64,000 nt of DNA from Elusimicrobiota bacterium. Its GTDB lineage: Bacteria; Elusimicrobiota; Elusimicrobia; FEN-1173. The notes below the pieces were generated by a model. It ran no database searches. It was not told the origin of the DNA and saw only the letters and a list, made by a program, of their open reading frames with translations. Shown here in pieces: positions 46,367 through 56,258 of the stretch (the first letter of the stretch is position 1; each line of letters begins with the position of its first letter). The position numbers and the translations under genes are program-made. The stretch is from contig JADJZR010000014.1 of the NCBI GenBank assembly GCA_016715645.1, forward strand, positions 46,609 to 110,608, given 5' to 3'.

Positions 46367-48327
46367 CCGACAACGGGGAAATGGCCCAGTTTTCGCAGGG
46401 CGCTGAGTAGGGTGAGGGGGTCGGTGTTATCGAAGAGGATGACGTTGTTGCCAACGGGACGGGGAGAAAACTTAGCGAGACTGCGCGCGTTAGCCAACCC
46501 GACCAGGAGGGACGGGTCTTTTAGGCTGACATACGTATTCGCGGAGCCCACCTCAATCTGGCCATAGCGCCGGTCCATGTCGTCAAAAAGCCGCGTCACA
46601 GGTTCCGGCACACCCGTGCGGGAATGTTTTTTAAGGAACTCCACAATCTTAGCTGACGTCATGCCCTTGACAAACGAATCCGCCACAGTGAGTGCGGACA
46701 ACGTCACGGTTTGGGGCCCCGTCAGGGCCGAAAACTTTAACAGTTCAACGAGTAATTTGATGTCCAACCCCGGCGGCGCATGAATCTCGAGTTGAGGCAT
46801 CACGGTAAAATGGGACTCGGCGGCGGGGCTCACCAGTTCCGGGAACTCGCCCGGAGCATTTTCCAAAAAGAAATGGCCCCACCGCGTCAAACGAACGTGG
46901 GTGATCTCGGGTTTCATATTAAACTCCCGTCGCAGTCCGATCTCGATTAATCCCAACCAGGCCAACGGTTCCACAAGGATATTGAGCAACACTTCCCGGT
47001 TCGAGATCTTTGGTTGTCCGTAATACCCAAACTCCTGATCCGGCTCATCGATTTGTTTCCATTCGGAGGTTTCGACCCTTTGAATAAACTTCGGCAAAGC
47101 CACCCACTGTTCCACCGGCAAAAAACCCAGCGCGTCCATCACCAAACGGCGTTGTGTGGGAAGAGCCTCATCCAAGTACCCGCCCGGCTGAACCCGGTGC
47201 TCGGAACTCTCCTGGTAAAAGTCGGTCTCCAACCAATCCTTCACCATATTTCGCATGTAGGCTGTGGGGGACCCGGTGAGTTTGAAATGTGGCAAACCCA
47301 CAACAAAAAGGAATTCCCCGTAATGGGGGTCAACGACACCCAGTGTTTCCATCAACTGATTCAAAGCTTTTTTTTCCGGCAACCCTTTTTGGGTAACGCG
47401 AATCTTTTGGCTTTCCAGGGACGCAAAGAGCAACCGAAGGTCCCCCCACAACCGCAGACCAAAACTCCGCAAGTGAAGCGGTCCTTCGGCGGCGACGGTC
47501 AAAGGTCCTGTGGGAACCGGCGCGGGGTCTTGAATCAAGTCCATCAGATCTACGGGGACAACAAAGCGGGTTGGCTGATAGGGACGATCGGGAAAAAGGA
47601 ATCCCGCCAGATAGAGATGGTGAAGAGGTGTCTTTTCCCAACGGGACAGCATATCCGGATCAAAAATAGCGGCCTTTTGCAAAGCCCGGGGCAACTCCTG
47701 CGAGCGCAACACACCGCCGTGGCTTAAGGCGGATTTAAACACCTCCCGCACGTCTCTCGGCAACTGGTCCAACAGGTCCGGCAAGTTTTGGCGATCCAGC
47801 AATTTATCTCTGAGCGCAAGCACTCGGGACACGACAGATCCACCGTTTGGATTTAATTTGTGAAACGTGGATATCAGTCGAATGGCTTGCTCTTTTTGGG
47901 AAAGGAGCAAGTCCCCCAAGGTCCGCCGGGATACCCCTTTTTTGGGCAGATGAACAGCGACTTCCAATGGGAACGAATAAACAAGCCACCCCATTTTCTT
48001 TTTCAAGGATTCGTTAAGAAAAAGGACCCCGTTCTGACCCAACTCATCGATGGCCCGTTGCTGGCCTGGGAAACGGGATTCCAACTCTTCCTTGCGGGCA
48101 TGGCCCCCCTGGGCATAAACGTAACGTAAAATGTCCAAAGATTTTCGATCCAGAACCTTAAACAATTGAGCCAAACGAGCCGGATCGCTCAAACGGTTGA
48201 CCAGAGTCTGCAAGCGCGACCATCCCAACCGTTCCATGAATCCGATTTTGGACCCTCCCAAATCCCGAATCCATTGGTCGATCCGGTCGGAGGTCAGCCC
48301 CTGAACCAAATCGATTAGGCGGTGCAC
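46351..48327 (-). CDS. Helicase XPB-associated protein (XPB N-terminal-like/winged-helix)
   Basis: The 658-residue protein has no ATPase motifs. Its C-terminal third (SHFTVMPQLEIHAPPGLDIKLLVELLKFSAL and following, with SALTVADSFVKGMTSAKIVEFLKKHS) matches the domain found N-terminally to XPB or in a separate partner protein. The N-terminal part contains several winged-helix-like units (LSDPARLAQLFKVLDRKSLDIL). It overlaps the XPB gene by 13 bases, so the two act together. The last residues GVKS and the stop come from the transposon repeat, so the native C-terminus was replaced or trimmed. Confidence 0.75.
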   Translation of the reverse strand: MHRLIDLVQGLTSDRIDQWIRDLGGSKIGFMERLGWSRLQTLVNRLSDPARLAQLFKVLDRKSLDILRYVYAQGGHARKEELESRFPGQQRAIDELGQNGVLFLNESLKKKMGWLVYSFPLEVAVHLPKKGVSRRTLGDLLLSQKEQAIRLISTFHKLNPNGGSVVSRVLALRDKLLDRQNLPDLLDQLPRDVREVFKSALSHGGVLRSQELPRALQKAAIFDPDMLSRWEKTPLHHLYLAGFLFPDRPYQPTRFVVPVDLMDLIQDPAPVPTGPLTVAAEGPLHLRSFGLRLWGDLRLLFASLESQKIRVTQKGLPEKKALNQLMETLGVVDPHYGEFLFVVGLPHFKLTGSPTAYMRNMVKDWLETDFYQESSEHRVQPGGYLDEALPTQRRLVMDALGFLPVEQWVALPKFIQRVETSEWKQIDEPDQEFGYYGQPKISNREVLLNILVEPLAWLGLIEIGLRREFNMKPEITHVRLTRWGHFFLENAPGEFPELVSPAAESHFTVMPQLEIHAPPGLDIKLLVELLKFSALTGPQTVTLSALTVADSFVKGMTSAKIVEFLKKHSRTGVPEPVTRLFDDMDRRYGQIEVGSANTYVSLKDPSLLVGLANARSLAKFSPRPVGNNVILFDNTDPLTLLSALRKLGHFPVVGGVKS

Positions 48328-50006
48328 AATTTGGCTTCCGAGGTCATGGTTCCCACCGTGTACCGATAGCCCTGCTCGGCCAAAAAGATCTGCCGGTGCA
48401 ACCCAAAATCCTGTTCCACGGTATCCGTGGCCACCAGGGTGTAAAAGAACGCCCCCGCGCCATCGGCCTTGGGTCGCAAAATCCGCCCCAACCGTTGAGC
48501 CTCTTCCTGACGAGACCCAAACGATCCCGACACCTGAATCAACACCCGCGCTTCCGGCAAATCGATTGAAAAATTGGCCACCCGGGAAACCACAAGCGCT
48601 TTGATTTGTCCCACGCGGAACTGCTCATACAGTTCTTCCCGCCGGTTGTGAGACGTCTGGCCCGTGATAAGAGGAAGACCCAACTCCCGAGCCAACCCTT
48701 TGAGCTGATCCAAATATTGGCCGATGATCAAGGTGGGCTCGCCCGGATGCTGATCCAAGAGGGAACGCACCACCCGTGTTTTGCCGGGAAAGGTGGCCGC
48801 GACCCGAAACCGCACGCGATCTTCCGAGGAGGAATAAAGGATCTTGTGGGGTTCATCCAAATCCACTCTCAGTTCAAAACAGTGGGCTTCAGCGATCCAG
48901 CCTTTTGTTTCGAGGGCTTTCCAGGGGGCCTCGTAGCGTTTGGGCCCAATGAGGGTAAACACCTCGTCTTCCTTGCCGTCTTCACGGACCAGCGTGGCGG
49001 TCAACCCCAACCGCCGGCGCGCCTGCAACCCGGCGGTGATCCGGAAAACGGGGGCCGGAAGAAGGTGAACTTCGTCGTAGATAATGAGCCCCCAATTCTG
49101 GGCGTTAAACAAATCAAAATATTTTAAATCAAATTCCTCCCCATGATAGGTGAGGATATTGTAGGTGGCCACGGTCACGGGGCGGACCTGCTTATTGATG
49201 CCGCTGTATTCCCCCACCTGATCCGGATCAATGTCGGTTTTATCAATAATTTCGCGAATCCATTGGTGGACAGCCGCAACCGACGTGCACAAGATGAGCG
49301 TACGGCGTTTCAGTTGAGCCATGACCGCCATGCCCACGACGGTTTTACCCGCGCCGCAGGGTAAAACAACGACGCCGTTGCCGCCGCGAACCGTCCCGCT
49401 CTGGTAAAAATGGTTGGCCGCGTCCTGCTGATAATCCCGAACGGTAAAAGGCATTCCCCCCCGCGTCACGGGCCGCAGGGAAATGAGCATTTCATCGCCG
49501 TCCGCAAACCCAGCCATATCGACGATGGGGTAGCCTTGCTTGATCATCATTTGCTTAACCGCACCCCGTTGATAAGCGGGCAACTCAAACCGTCCGGGGG
49601 TATCGGTGGGCGCCAGAACAGCCATGGCTTTGGAGTTGGCCTTGACTTGCTGAGCGATCAGCGGATCCAGAACAGTCAGGGCCAGCCGGTCAGAGACGGA
49701 AGCCGCGGTCAGTTCCAACTTGCCGTAACGGCCCATCACATGGTCAATTTCGGACGCGACATTGGAGGGCACCGGATATTTGGAATGAGCGGCCAGAAAA
49801 GACCGAATCTCCTCGGCTTTCATTCCCAACGCGGCCGCGTTCCATAAGGAGAGGGAAGTGATCCGGTAAGTATGAATATGTTCCGGCGATTTCACCAATT
49901 CCGCAAACCGCCCCAACATTTCCCGAACCTCCGGGTACAAGGGGTTGTCGGTTTCAGCCAAAACGCCGTGATCGCTTTGAACAATAAGAGGTTGATTTAT
50001 CGCCAT
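48315..50006 (-). CDS. XPB/ERCC3-like DNA repair helicase
   Basis: This 563-residue superfamily 2 helicase has Walker A GAGKT (218-222), the DEVH box (311-314), TAT and the XPB-specific RED motif (341-343) in LGLTATLVREDGKE. It also has a C-terminal helicase half with SRVANFSIDLPEARVLIQVSGSFGSRQEEAQRLGRI. Bacterial XPB unwinds DNA 3' to 5' and is thought to act in repair. Upstream residues 1-190 hold the damage-recognition-like domain. A partner gene overlaps downstream. Confidence 0.92.
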   Translation of the reverse strand: MAINQPLIVQSDHGVLAETDNPLYPEVREMLGRFAELVKSPEHIHTYRITSLSLWNAAALGMKAEEIRSFLAAHSKYPVPSNVASEIDHVMGRYGKLELTAASVSDRLALTVLDPLIAQQVKANSKAMAVLAPTDTPGRFELPAYQRGAVKQMMIKQGYPIVDMAGFADGDEMLISLRPVTRGGMPFTVRDYQQDAANHFYQSGTVRGGNGVVVLPCGAGKTVVGMAVMAQLKRRTLILCTSVAAVHQWIREIIDKTDIDPDQVGEYSGINKQVRPVTVATYNILTYHGEEFDLKYFDLFNAQNWGLIIYDEVHLLPAPVFRITAGLQARRRLGLTATLVREDGKEDEVFTLIGPKRYEAPWKALETKGWIAEAHCFELRVDLDEPHKILYSSSEDRVRFRVAATFPGKTRVVRSLLDQHPGEPTLIIGQYLDQLKGLARELGLPLITGQTSHNRREELYEQFRVGQIKALVVSRVANFSIDLPEARVLIQVSGSFGSRQEEAQRLGRILRPKADGAGAFFYTLVATDTVEQDFGLHRQIFLAEQGYRYTVGTMTSEAKLCTA

Positions 50007-50043
50007 ACGGCTGAAGATTGTACCATTAATCCCCGTCTATAAT

Positions 50044-50214
50044 TCACCGACCGGACACGTTAACCAGAGTCCCCTCATCGCCCCCCGCCGGCGGAGCCCG
50101 GTGGACCGCGCCCAAGGAATCCAACGCCTCCCGGGCCACCTCTTTGGAGCGAACCAAAACGTTGGCCTCTTCGTTCTGCTGAAACGCCGAGTAGGACCAG
50201 TTGGAGGGCCCCCT
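50044..50214 (-). pseudogene. C-terminal fragment of a phospholipase D-like protein
   Basis: A frame free of stops reads GPSNWSYSAFQQNEEANVLV, RSKEVAREALDSLGAVHRAP and ends at TGA (50044-50046). The SNWS...NEEANVLV pattern follows the HKD motif in phospholipase D/cardiolipin-synthase-like proteins. A TGA directly upstream, and no HKD within reach, mark it as a remnant of about 55 codons. Confidence 0.6.
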
Positions 50215-50351
50215 TCAGCGCTCACGAGAAATGCCCCCCTGTGCTCACGAATGCCCACTTGCGGACCGCCCCTCCCCGACAAAAACCCGTAAACCGACAC
50301 CCGATTACGTCCCTTCGCCTAAAAGGAGACAGTTACCTGATTATCCGGCCT

Positions 50352-50442
50352 TTGACAAGAACCCTTGACAAAACCACACAAACACCTGTACACTTATACA
50401 CATAAAAGAAACGACTCAGGCCCCCTGTCGTCTCGGACGACA
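50352..50442 (+). promoter_or_regulatory. Promoter and operator-like palindrome of the RHH/PIN pair
   Basis: TTGACA (50365-50370; another at 50352-50357) is 18 bases from TACACT (50389-50394). A perfect inverted repeat, TGTCGTC-TCG-GACGACA (50426-50442), lies between promoter and antitoxin start. Ribbon-helix-helix antitoxins commonly bind such sites to repress their own operon. Confidence 0.55.
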
Positions 50443-50484
50443 ATGGAAACCCTTGCTTTGAGTAGTTACACATAGGGAGGTTTT

Positions 50485-50751
50485 ATGGAAAACGTCGTTC
50501 GATGGTCCCTGGTGGTGTCAAAAGAAACGGATATTTCTTTGCGCACCTACCTTGCACGCCTTGGCCTAAAGAAGGGGTCACTCTCCAAGTTTGTGGAAGA
50601 AGCTGTCCGTTGGCGCGTATTGGACCGAGTGGTGACGGAAACCAAAGCGGCCAATGCCGGGATCGCGCCCTCTGAGCTGGATGGAATTATTTCCGAAGAG
50701 GTCCATTCGGTCCGCCGGGATCGCTTCCCCCGCCATGCGCGTCGTCCTTGA
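50485..50751 (+). CDS. Ribbon-helix-helix antitoxin
   Basis: The 88-residue protein begins MENVVRWSLVVSKETDISLR, the beta strand and helix of a ribbon-helix-helix repressor. It continues LGLKKGSLSKFVEEAVRWRV, a pattern typical of antitoxins paired with PIN toxins. The charged C-terminal half would neutralise the toxin. AGGGAGG lies 4 bases before the ATG. It overlaps the toxin start by 17 bases. Confidence 0.8.
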   Translation: MENVVRWSLVVSKETDISLRTYLARLGLKKGSLSKFVEEAVRWRVLDRVVTETKAANAGIAPSELDGIISEEVHSVRRDRFPRHARRP

Positions 50752-51147
50752 CACCAACGTCCTGATCAGCACCCTGATCTCTCCGGGAGGAACGTCCGAC
50801 CGGCTCTACCAAGCCTGGAGGGGCGGGCGGTTTCATTTGGTCACCAGCGAAGAACAGGTGGAAGAATTTCGCCGTGTCACCCGATCCCCCCGCCTGCGTC
50901 CTTATCTTACCCCAGCCGCGGCGGGGACCATGCTGAACGAAATCAAGTCCCTGGCCGAAACAGTAAAAAGGGCCCGCCTCTCATAATTTCAAAAGACCCC
51001 GCCGACAATTTTTTGCTGGAAATGGCCCAATCCGGATCCGCGGATTACCTGGTCACAGGAGACAAACACGACCTCCTTCATCTCCGGCGCCATCAATCAA
51101 CGAACATTGTCACCGTGCGGCGATTCTTAGAAATCCTGGAAAAATAA
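50735..51147 (+). CDS. PIN-domain RNase toxin, one frameshift
   Basis: The start MRVVLDTNVLISTLISPGG has the first catalytic aspartate (D6). After RARLS the frame stops at 50984-50986. With one base restored near 50980-50985 it continues ISKDPADNFLLEMAQSG, SADYLVTGDKHDL and ends at 51145-51147, about 137 residues, normal for the PIN toxin family. The D and E/D metal ligands are then complete. PIN toxins cut RNA, and the gene follows its antitoxin. The frameshift may be a sequencing error or may mark a disarmed toxin. Confidence 0.8.
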
Positions 51148-51248
51148 CCCCACACAATCGTCACCAACAACAACCGCATAAACTGATTATCTGATTACTT
51201 CCCCTTGTTCAGACCCTCACCCTCTTTTTGAACCAATGCCCCGAATCA

Positions 51249-54200
51249 TTAGGCTTGTTTCAATACCTGCCTAACCTTTTTCACGGATTCGACCAACCCG
51301 ACCTCGCACATCAGCCCGCTGGACATGGCCAGGATTAAAGACACGATAATACCTTCGCGCACGTTGCTGTAATCCACTTTTAAGTTGGCAAAGTGTCCCG
51401 CAACAATGCTCACCTTATAATCTGCCCTAATTGAAAGGTTTGTGAGCAACTGTTTCGCATCAACAACTGGAAGATTCTCACCCTTAACACTCTCTGCTTG
51501 AAAAGCGGCAAAATTAGTAAGGCCTTTTCTGACCCCCGGCAATTTTTGCCCATAAATTTTTTCCAAATTATTTAAAACTATATCAAGTTTATAATTGTTT
51601 TTACCATTATTATACAGAACAGCTATTGCTCCCCTCTTTGACTTATTAGCATTTTCTCTCCGCAGCCATTTTTGTGCCACCACGTCCGCGCGATCCTGCA
51701 ACCGGCGGTCCAGTTCCACAATCGCTTCAAGAACCGCTCGATCCGATGGTTTAAGCTCATCTGAATTACCTGTGGCCAACTCGGGAGTAATAAAAAACGC
51801 AATGGATTGCATCTCCCGAAGGTCATTGTCCACTGCCTCAATGGGATTGCGCAACGGGGCCGCCTGAGCAGAAACCTGATTAAAGGCGTCGGTCCCACCT
51901 CCCAGGGAGTTCCTTTGTTGAAGCTCTTCATTTTTTAAGAGGGTTATGTTAACGAGTTGCGCTATATCCATCGCTTGGTATGCAGGCCTCGCCCAGTAAG
52001 CTTCGTTTCCCGGTATCTTCGTTGTCCCATCCCGCATCCCTTCCGACACACTTCCGCTCATCTTAAAGAGCAAAGCCAACAATTCCCAAGATTTGACAAC
52101 AAGAGGTTTAGTTAAAGTTGTTATCTTAGAGACATTAGTGAAAAGCCCAGCAAAATGATGTGCAACGGCCCTCTTTGCGTTATCCGGATCTGCATTATAC
52201 TTAACCAATACCTCATTCAGAGCGATCGCCAGACTGTTCGGAGAATAATCTTCAACATTTGTAGGTTTAGTGCCCAGAACATTCGCAATCGCTTCCCCAA
52301 CAGTTAATCCATCTATCGGAGGTTCTAAATTATTAGTCCCTTCGCCGATTTCACTCTCCAAAACAGTCATATGGCCCGCAATTTCCCCTACCGATTGGTC
52401 ATTACTGCTGTCCACTGTGAAATCCCCTAACGAGAATGAGACCCGCCCTATCGGTAAAAAATCAGCATACGCGTTATCACCCACGCTGACTGCCAGAGGC
52501 ACCGCACGAAGCGTATCGAGTCGCCTTTGAAGAATCCGAGCAATTTCTTTCGAAGACACCCCCTTATCCGCAAGCGTTTTTACCCCCAGAGGCGACAACC
52601 CCGCCGACTCCAAGGCATCATCCCTGCTCTCCAATTTATTGTTATCGCTTGCATTAGCACTTAATAACCTTATCAACTCCTTCATCCCCTCTGCCCAAAC
52701 CTTCAACTGCTTGGCTATTTTTTGTTTTTCAGGAGTATTCAACCCAACATTTACTCGTGGGAGACCTAGCTTGTTAGATTTAATAACACGAAACTCACCA
52801 TTATGATTTAAACGCCTATTTAATTCAGCGATGAATTGATTTAATAATTTTTCATTCCATTCAACATCACGATTACCCACGAGCTCATTAGCCCACCCAT
52901 TAAGACTTTTGACAGAAAATCCGTTATTAAATTCACGAAAGAAATTATTGACCGTGAGATTTTCTGGAATTTTAAACGCACCCAAAACAAGACCCATTTC
53001 CAACCCGTTCTTAAACCCCGACACGTTCGTAAAGAAGGTCGTCACACCCCCCAAGGCAGTTTGCACATCCGCTAAAGCATATATTGAAAAGAGCACAAGA
53101 ATGATTCCCGCCACACCCATCACCAACAGCGTCACGGGATTATCCAGTAAAGTTCTCAGCCATTTTATTTGATGCCATTTCCCTCTACTATCAATTTGAT
53201 CCAATGCCTTATCAACTATTTCTTGGGCCTTTTGATTCATGGCGGCGCTGTTGTCCTCGCCAGTTTTTTCAACAAGTTTTCTAAGCTCGTCAAGTTCCGG
53301 CTTCATTTCCGCAATAACCGGAATCAAAGTATTCCACTTGTCCACTTCTGTTGGAGGTAAGCTTAGTTCCAAGTCTTTCTTCAGAAGAACGGCGACGGGG
53401 ATAAAGATTTCATTCCCCGCCAAAACCCCGCATGCCGATACGGGAATTTTCCCCGCCTTTCTGTTCTTGGCCGCTTTAACAATGGTCAAAATTGAATTGA
53501 TCACTTTTCTATCCAACTGCTTTAAAAGAACATCGGCCTGAGGGTTTTCGGAGTTTATGCCATGAACAGATAAAGTAAGGTCTTTTGTTCCGATGCTGAT
53601 AAAATCAAATAGCTCAACCAACTCGGATATATTTTGAACCGCCTCCGCCGTTTCAGCCATAATTCCAATCTTCATGTTTTCTAATATTTTTTGTTGACCC
53701 TCCTCGAAAGTTAACATCACTTTCCTGATCATTGCTTTAATTCCTCGTGCCTCACCTAAATTCGAGACCATCGGAAATTTCAGCCGGATATTGGGCGACT
53801 GTAAATAAGCTCTCATTACCGCATGGATTTCCTGTTCTGCGAAGGGGGTCCCCACATCGGAAAGGATGTATTGTGCACCTCTTAGAGCGGAATCAGGTAA
53901 TTGGCTAGGTTTGTCTTTAGAGTTTGGATCTTTATCAAACATGCGGATTGTAAAGGGGTTTTCCCGAACCAATTTTCCACGTTCTACAAGTTTGGTCACC
54001 ATATATTCTTCAAAGGCTTGATTTGTTTTTCCTTTGTCCATAAGGGACGGAACATCTCTCTCGCCCTCCATTGAATAAAAGGCAATTTCCGTTCGGTAAA
54101 GGCCCACTCCTTCCGCACCGAGCTCCACGGACTTAACAATTCCTTCTACGCTATCAGGGCTACCACGAAGGGTGACAAACCCGTTTGGTTTCAGCCGGTG

Positions 54201-56258
54201 TCGGGCATATATCATTTTTAGGCGATCGGCCCGTTTATTAACCCGTTCCACTTCTTTCCGGGTTTTTTTTGAAGGAAAAAAAACGACTCTCCCTTCCCTA
54301 GAAAAAACGGAAACCTTCTCGCCCCTTCCAACCTTCCGCCGAAACTCGGCCCACTCTCTTGGCCGATTCAAAGCAACACACAGAATACCCGCCGCCTTAA
54401 TTGATATGGGCCCATGCATGGCTTGTGTCCCACTAAACATTGCATACCCTTGCACGTTAAGCCCCCAACCCCGAATTTCCGCAATTTGGTATGGTGTCAA
54501 TGGGCCTTCTGAAACGATCACAACGGGATGGTCCTTCAAATCGGGGTACAATCTCAATTCAGGATCACTCAACGCATCAACAATGGCTTTTGCAGCGATT
54601 TCTATATTTTCTACGTCATCCGGATGAGATTCAATAAATTTCTCACTAAGTAATTCGATGGCGCTTGGTGCTGTTCTTCCACCCTCAATCATTTCAGGCA
54701 CCTGGTCCATCAGAACCTCAACAAACTTTCTCACATTGTCAACCCGGCTGATCCCTTTCACCGCCTTTGTAGCGGCGTTAAATCGAACAATTTCAACGGT
54801 TGGACCACTGGCAACTATGTGGGCATTTAAAAGACAGATCATTTGAAATATAAGGGCAGCAGCGTCTTCCTGTGTAGTAAGAAATTTCTCCGAGATCAGT
54901 CTAGCTTCATCATTCGCAGCGTCATCTACTTGTTTTTTTAGACCCGGAATAATTTGATCCAAGTATATCTTCCGAATCTTGCCAAGAACTGCAACTGCAG
55001 CATTTCCATTTTTCACATCAGGGATTACTTGCCCTTGTTCACTAAACAAACAGTCCTTAATAGTATTGTGCGCTGCCTCCAGTCGGTCTCCATTTGGCGT
55101 CCCATTACTTGTGAATTTCTCTGGAAATTCGGTCAATGACTCGTCCTGCATACGGAGTTTCCATAGGGGTAACGCCACATCGCGCATCTTCCTTAGTTCG
55201 TCTTGAATCACCGCCTGCTTGTCATGGGTATGCTCCAACGAATGATTGGCCGCAAGGTATCCAATTATTTCTTTCTTTAATCTCCTCAATTTCTGTTTTT
55301 CCAGTTCATCATTTACTGCAACTATGGCCAAATCAAGCTCTTCAGCCACCATCGCTTGGGCGTTAAACAACTTCGATTCAATTTTGTTCGAAATCAGAAC
55401 AAAAAGGGCGCCTAAATGAAATTTTTCAGGAATTTCCCCCTCTAATTCTTCTTCATTGGATATCGTTTCCATCGCTTCTTTAACCAAATTTTGATGGGCG
55501 GTTATTGCGGGTCTTTTTTTATCCTCTAGATCCTCTTTCCTAGCGATCTTATAGATCGGGTAGATAACTCCAGAAAATGGTTCTGACTCAACTGGCAAAA
55601 CACGGCCGCTCACCGCTCCATCAAGCCCACTCCCAACCCCGGAATAAGTTATTTCCTTGGACCCCAACCAATTTCCCCCGTATATTTGGAATAATCTCCA
55701 AGTAGTGTAAACAAACAACGCCAATCCAACCAATAATGAAAGAACAGGCACACCCACCGCCACCCCGGTTCCCGCAGCAAGCGCAGTCCCGGACCACATC
55801 AGAAGTAAAAGCCCCCCCAGAATAGAACGAACTGTCAAGAGACCACCTAACTTTTTCATTCCTGAAATAATATATTTCGCAAGACCCTTGTCATGCCGAT
55901 TCATGTTTAACATTTTATGTCTCACAGAAACGATCGCAACGGCCAGAGAGAGAACAAACATCGCTACCCCACTCGGATCCATGAATGCGAGGGGGCCAAG
56001 AATCATTTTCCACCCCGCTAACTCCCGAACAGTTTTTCCCTTAATCGCACTGGGGTTAAACACGTGGCCACCCAAAAACAAAACCGGATAAAGCAGCCCA
56101 GCCAAAACAGGCATTCCCCAAAAGAAAGAAATCAATGGTTCCTGAAAATTCAAAAGAAACACCAACAGTACCGGCGTTTCCAACCACCAGGCGACATACC
56201 TGATATATTTTTCATTTTTAAACCCAGCTCCCCACTGAACCGCCCATTTCACTCCCAC
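51249..56258 (-). CDS. Giant membrane protein with PTS Enzyme I-like phosphotransfer region
   Basis: The 1,669-residue protein has five or more N-terminal membrane helices (about 25-190). An Enzyme I-like N-domain follows (SEPFSGVIYPIYKI onward). Then comes the swivelling histidine domain (VVIVSEGPLTPYQIAEI, then GTQAMHGPISIKAAGI with candidate phospho-His H615). The PEP-binding barrel comes next: GVGLYRTE (R722), TIRMFD (R772), LRGAQYI (R793), AETAEA (E869), IGTKDL (D893) and SACGVLAGN (C943). Against textbook Enzyme I, the Asn of IGTND is Lys here (K892) and the GGDK segment is altered. A membrane helix at ~1042-1062 and 600 unrecognised residues complete it. A GTG start gives a 41-base overlap with the upstream gene. 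Confidence 0.75.
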   Translation of the reverse strand: MGVKWAVQWGAGFKNEKYIRYVAWWLETPVLLVFLLNFQEPLISFFWGMPVLAGLLYPVLFLGGHVFNPSAIKGKTVRELAGWKMILGPLAFMDPSGVAMFVLSLAVAIVSVRHKMLNMNRHDKGLAKYIISGMKKLGGLLTVRSILGGLLLLMWSGTALAAGTGVAVGVPVLSLLVGLALFVYTTWRLFQIYGGNWLGSKEITYSGVGSGLDGAVSGRVLPVESEPFSGVIYPIYKIARKEDLEDKKRPAITAHQNLVKEAMETISNEEELEGEIPEKFHLGALFVLISNKIESKLFNAQAMVAEELDLAIVAVNDELEKQKLRRLKKEIIGYLAANHSLEHTHDKQAVIQDELRKMRDVALPLWKLRMQDESLTEFPEKFTSNGTPNGDRLEAAHNTIKDCLFSEQGQVIPDVKNGNAAVAVLGKIRKIYLDQIIPGLKKQVDDAANDEARLISEKFLTTQEDAAALIFQMICLLNAHIVASGPTVEIVRFNAATKAVKGISRVDNVRKFVEVLMDQVPEMIEGGRTAPSAIELLSEKFIESHPDDVENIEIAAKAIVDALSDPELRLYPDLKDHPVVIVSEGPLTPYQIAEIRGWGLNVQGYAMFSGTQAMHGPISIKAAGILCVALNRPREWAEFRRKVGRGEKVSVFSREGRVVFFPSKKTRKEVERVNKRADRLKMIYARHRLKPNGFVTLRGSPDSVEGIVKSVELGAEGVGLYRTEIAFYSMEGERDVPSLMDKGKTNQAFEEYMVTKLVERGKLVRENPFTIRMFDKDPNSKDKPSQLPDSALRGAQYILSDVGTPFAEQEIHAVMRAYLQSPNIRLKFPMVSNLGEARGIKAMIRKVMLTFEEGQQKILENMKIGIMAETAEAVQNISELVELFDFISIGTKDLTLSVHGINSENPQADVLLKQLDRKVINSILTIVKAAKNRKAGKIPVSACGVLAGNEIFIPVAVLLKKDLELSLPPTEVDKWNTLIPVIAEMKPELDELRKLVEKTGEDNSAAMNQKAQEIVDKALDQIDSRGKWHQIKWLRTLLDNPVTLLVMGVAGIILVLFSIYALADVQTALGGVTTFFTNVSGFKNGLEMGLVLGAFKIPENLTVNNFFREFNNGFSVKSLNGWANELVGNRDVEWNEKLLNQFIAELNRRLNHNGEFRVIKSNKLGLPRVNVGLNTPEKQKIAKQLKVWAEGMKELIRLLSANASDNNKLESRDDALESAGLSPLGVKTLADKGVSSKEIARILQRRLDTLRAVPLAVSVGDNAYADFLPIGRVSFSLGDFTVDSSNDQSVGEIAGHMTVLESEIGEGTNNLEPPIDGLTVGEAIANVLGTKPTNVEDYSPNSLAIALNEVLVKYNADPDNAKRAVAHHFAGLFTNVSKITTLTKPLVVKSWELLALLFKMSGSVSEGMRDGTTKIPGNEAYWARPAYQAMDIAQLVNITLLKNEELQQRNSLGGGTDAFNQVSAQAAPLRNPIEAVDNDLREMQSIAFFITPELATGNSDELKPSDRAVLEAIVELDRRLQDRADVVAQKWLRRENANKSKRGAIAVLYNNGKNNYKLDIVLNNLEKIYGQKLPGVRKGLTNFAAFQAESVKGENLPVVDAKQLLTNLSIRADYKVSIVAGHFANLKVDYSNVREGIIVSLILAMSSGLMCEVGLVESVKKVRQVLKQA

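Noticed and set aside
50215..50330. Extension of the phospholipase D fragment further upstream
   Set aside because: The frame is closed by TGA at 50215-50217 and the preceding sequence shows no HKD motif in any frame.
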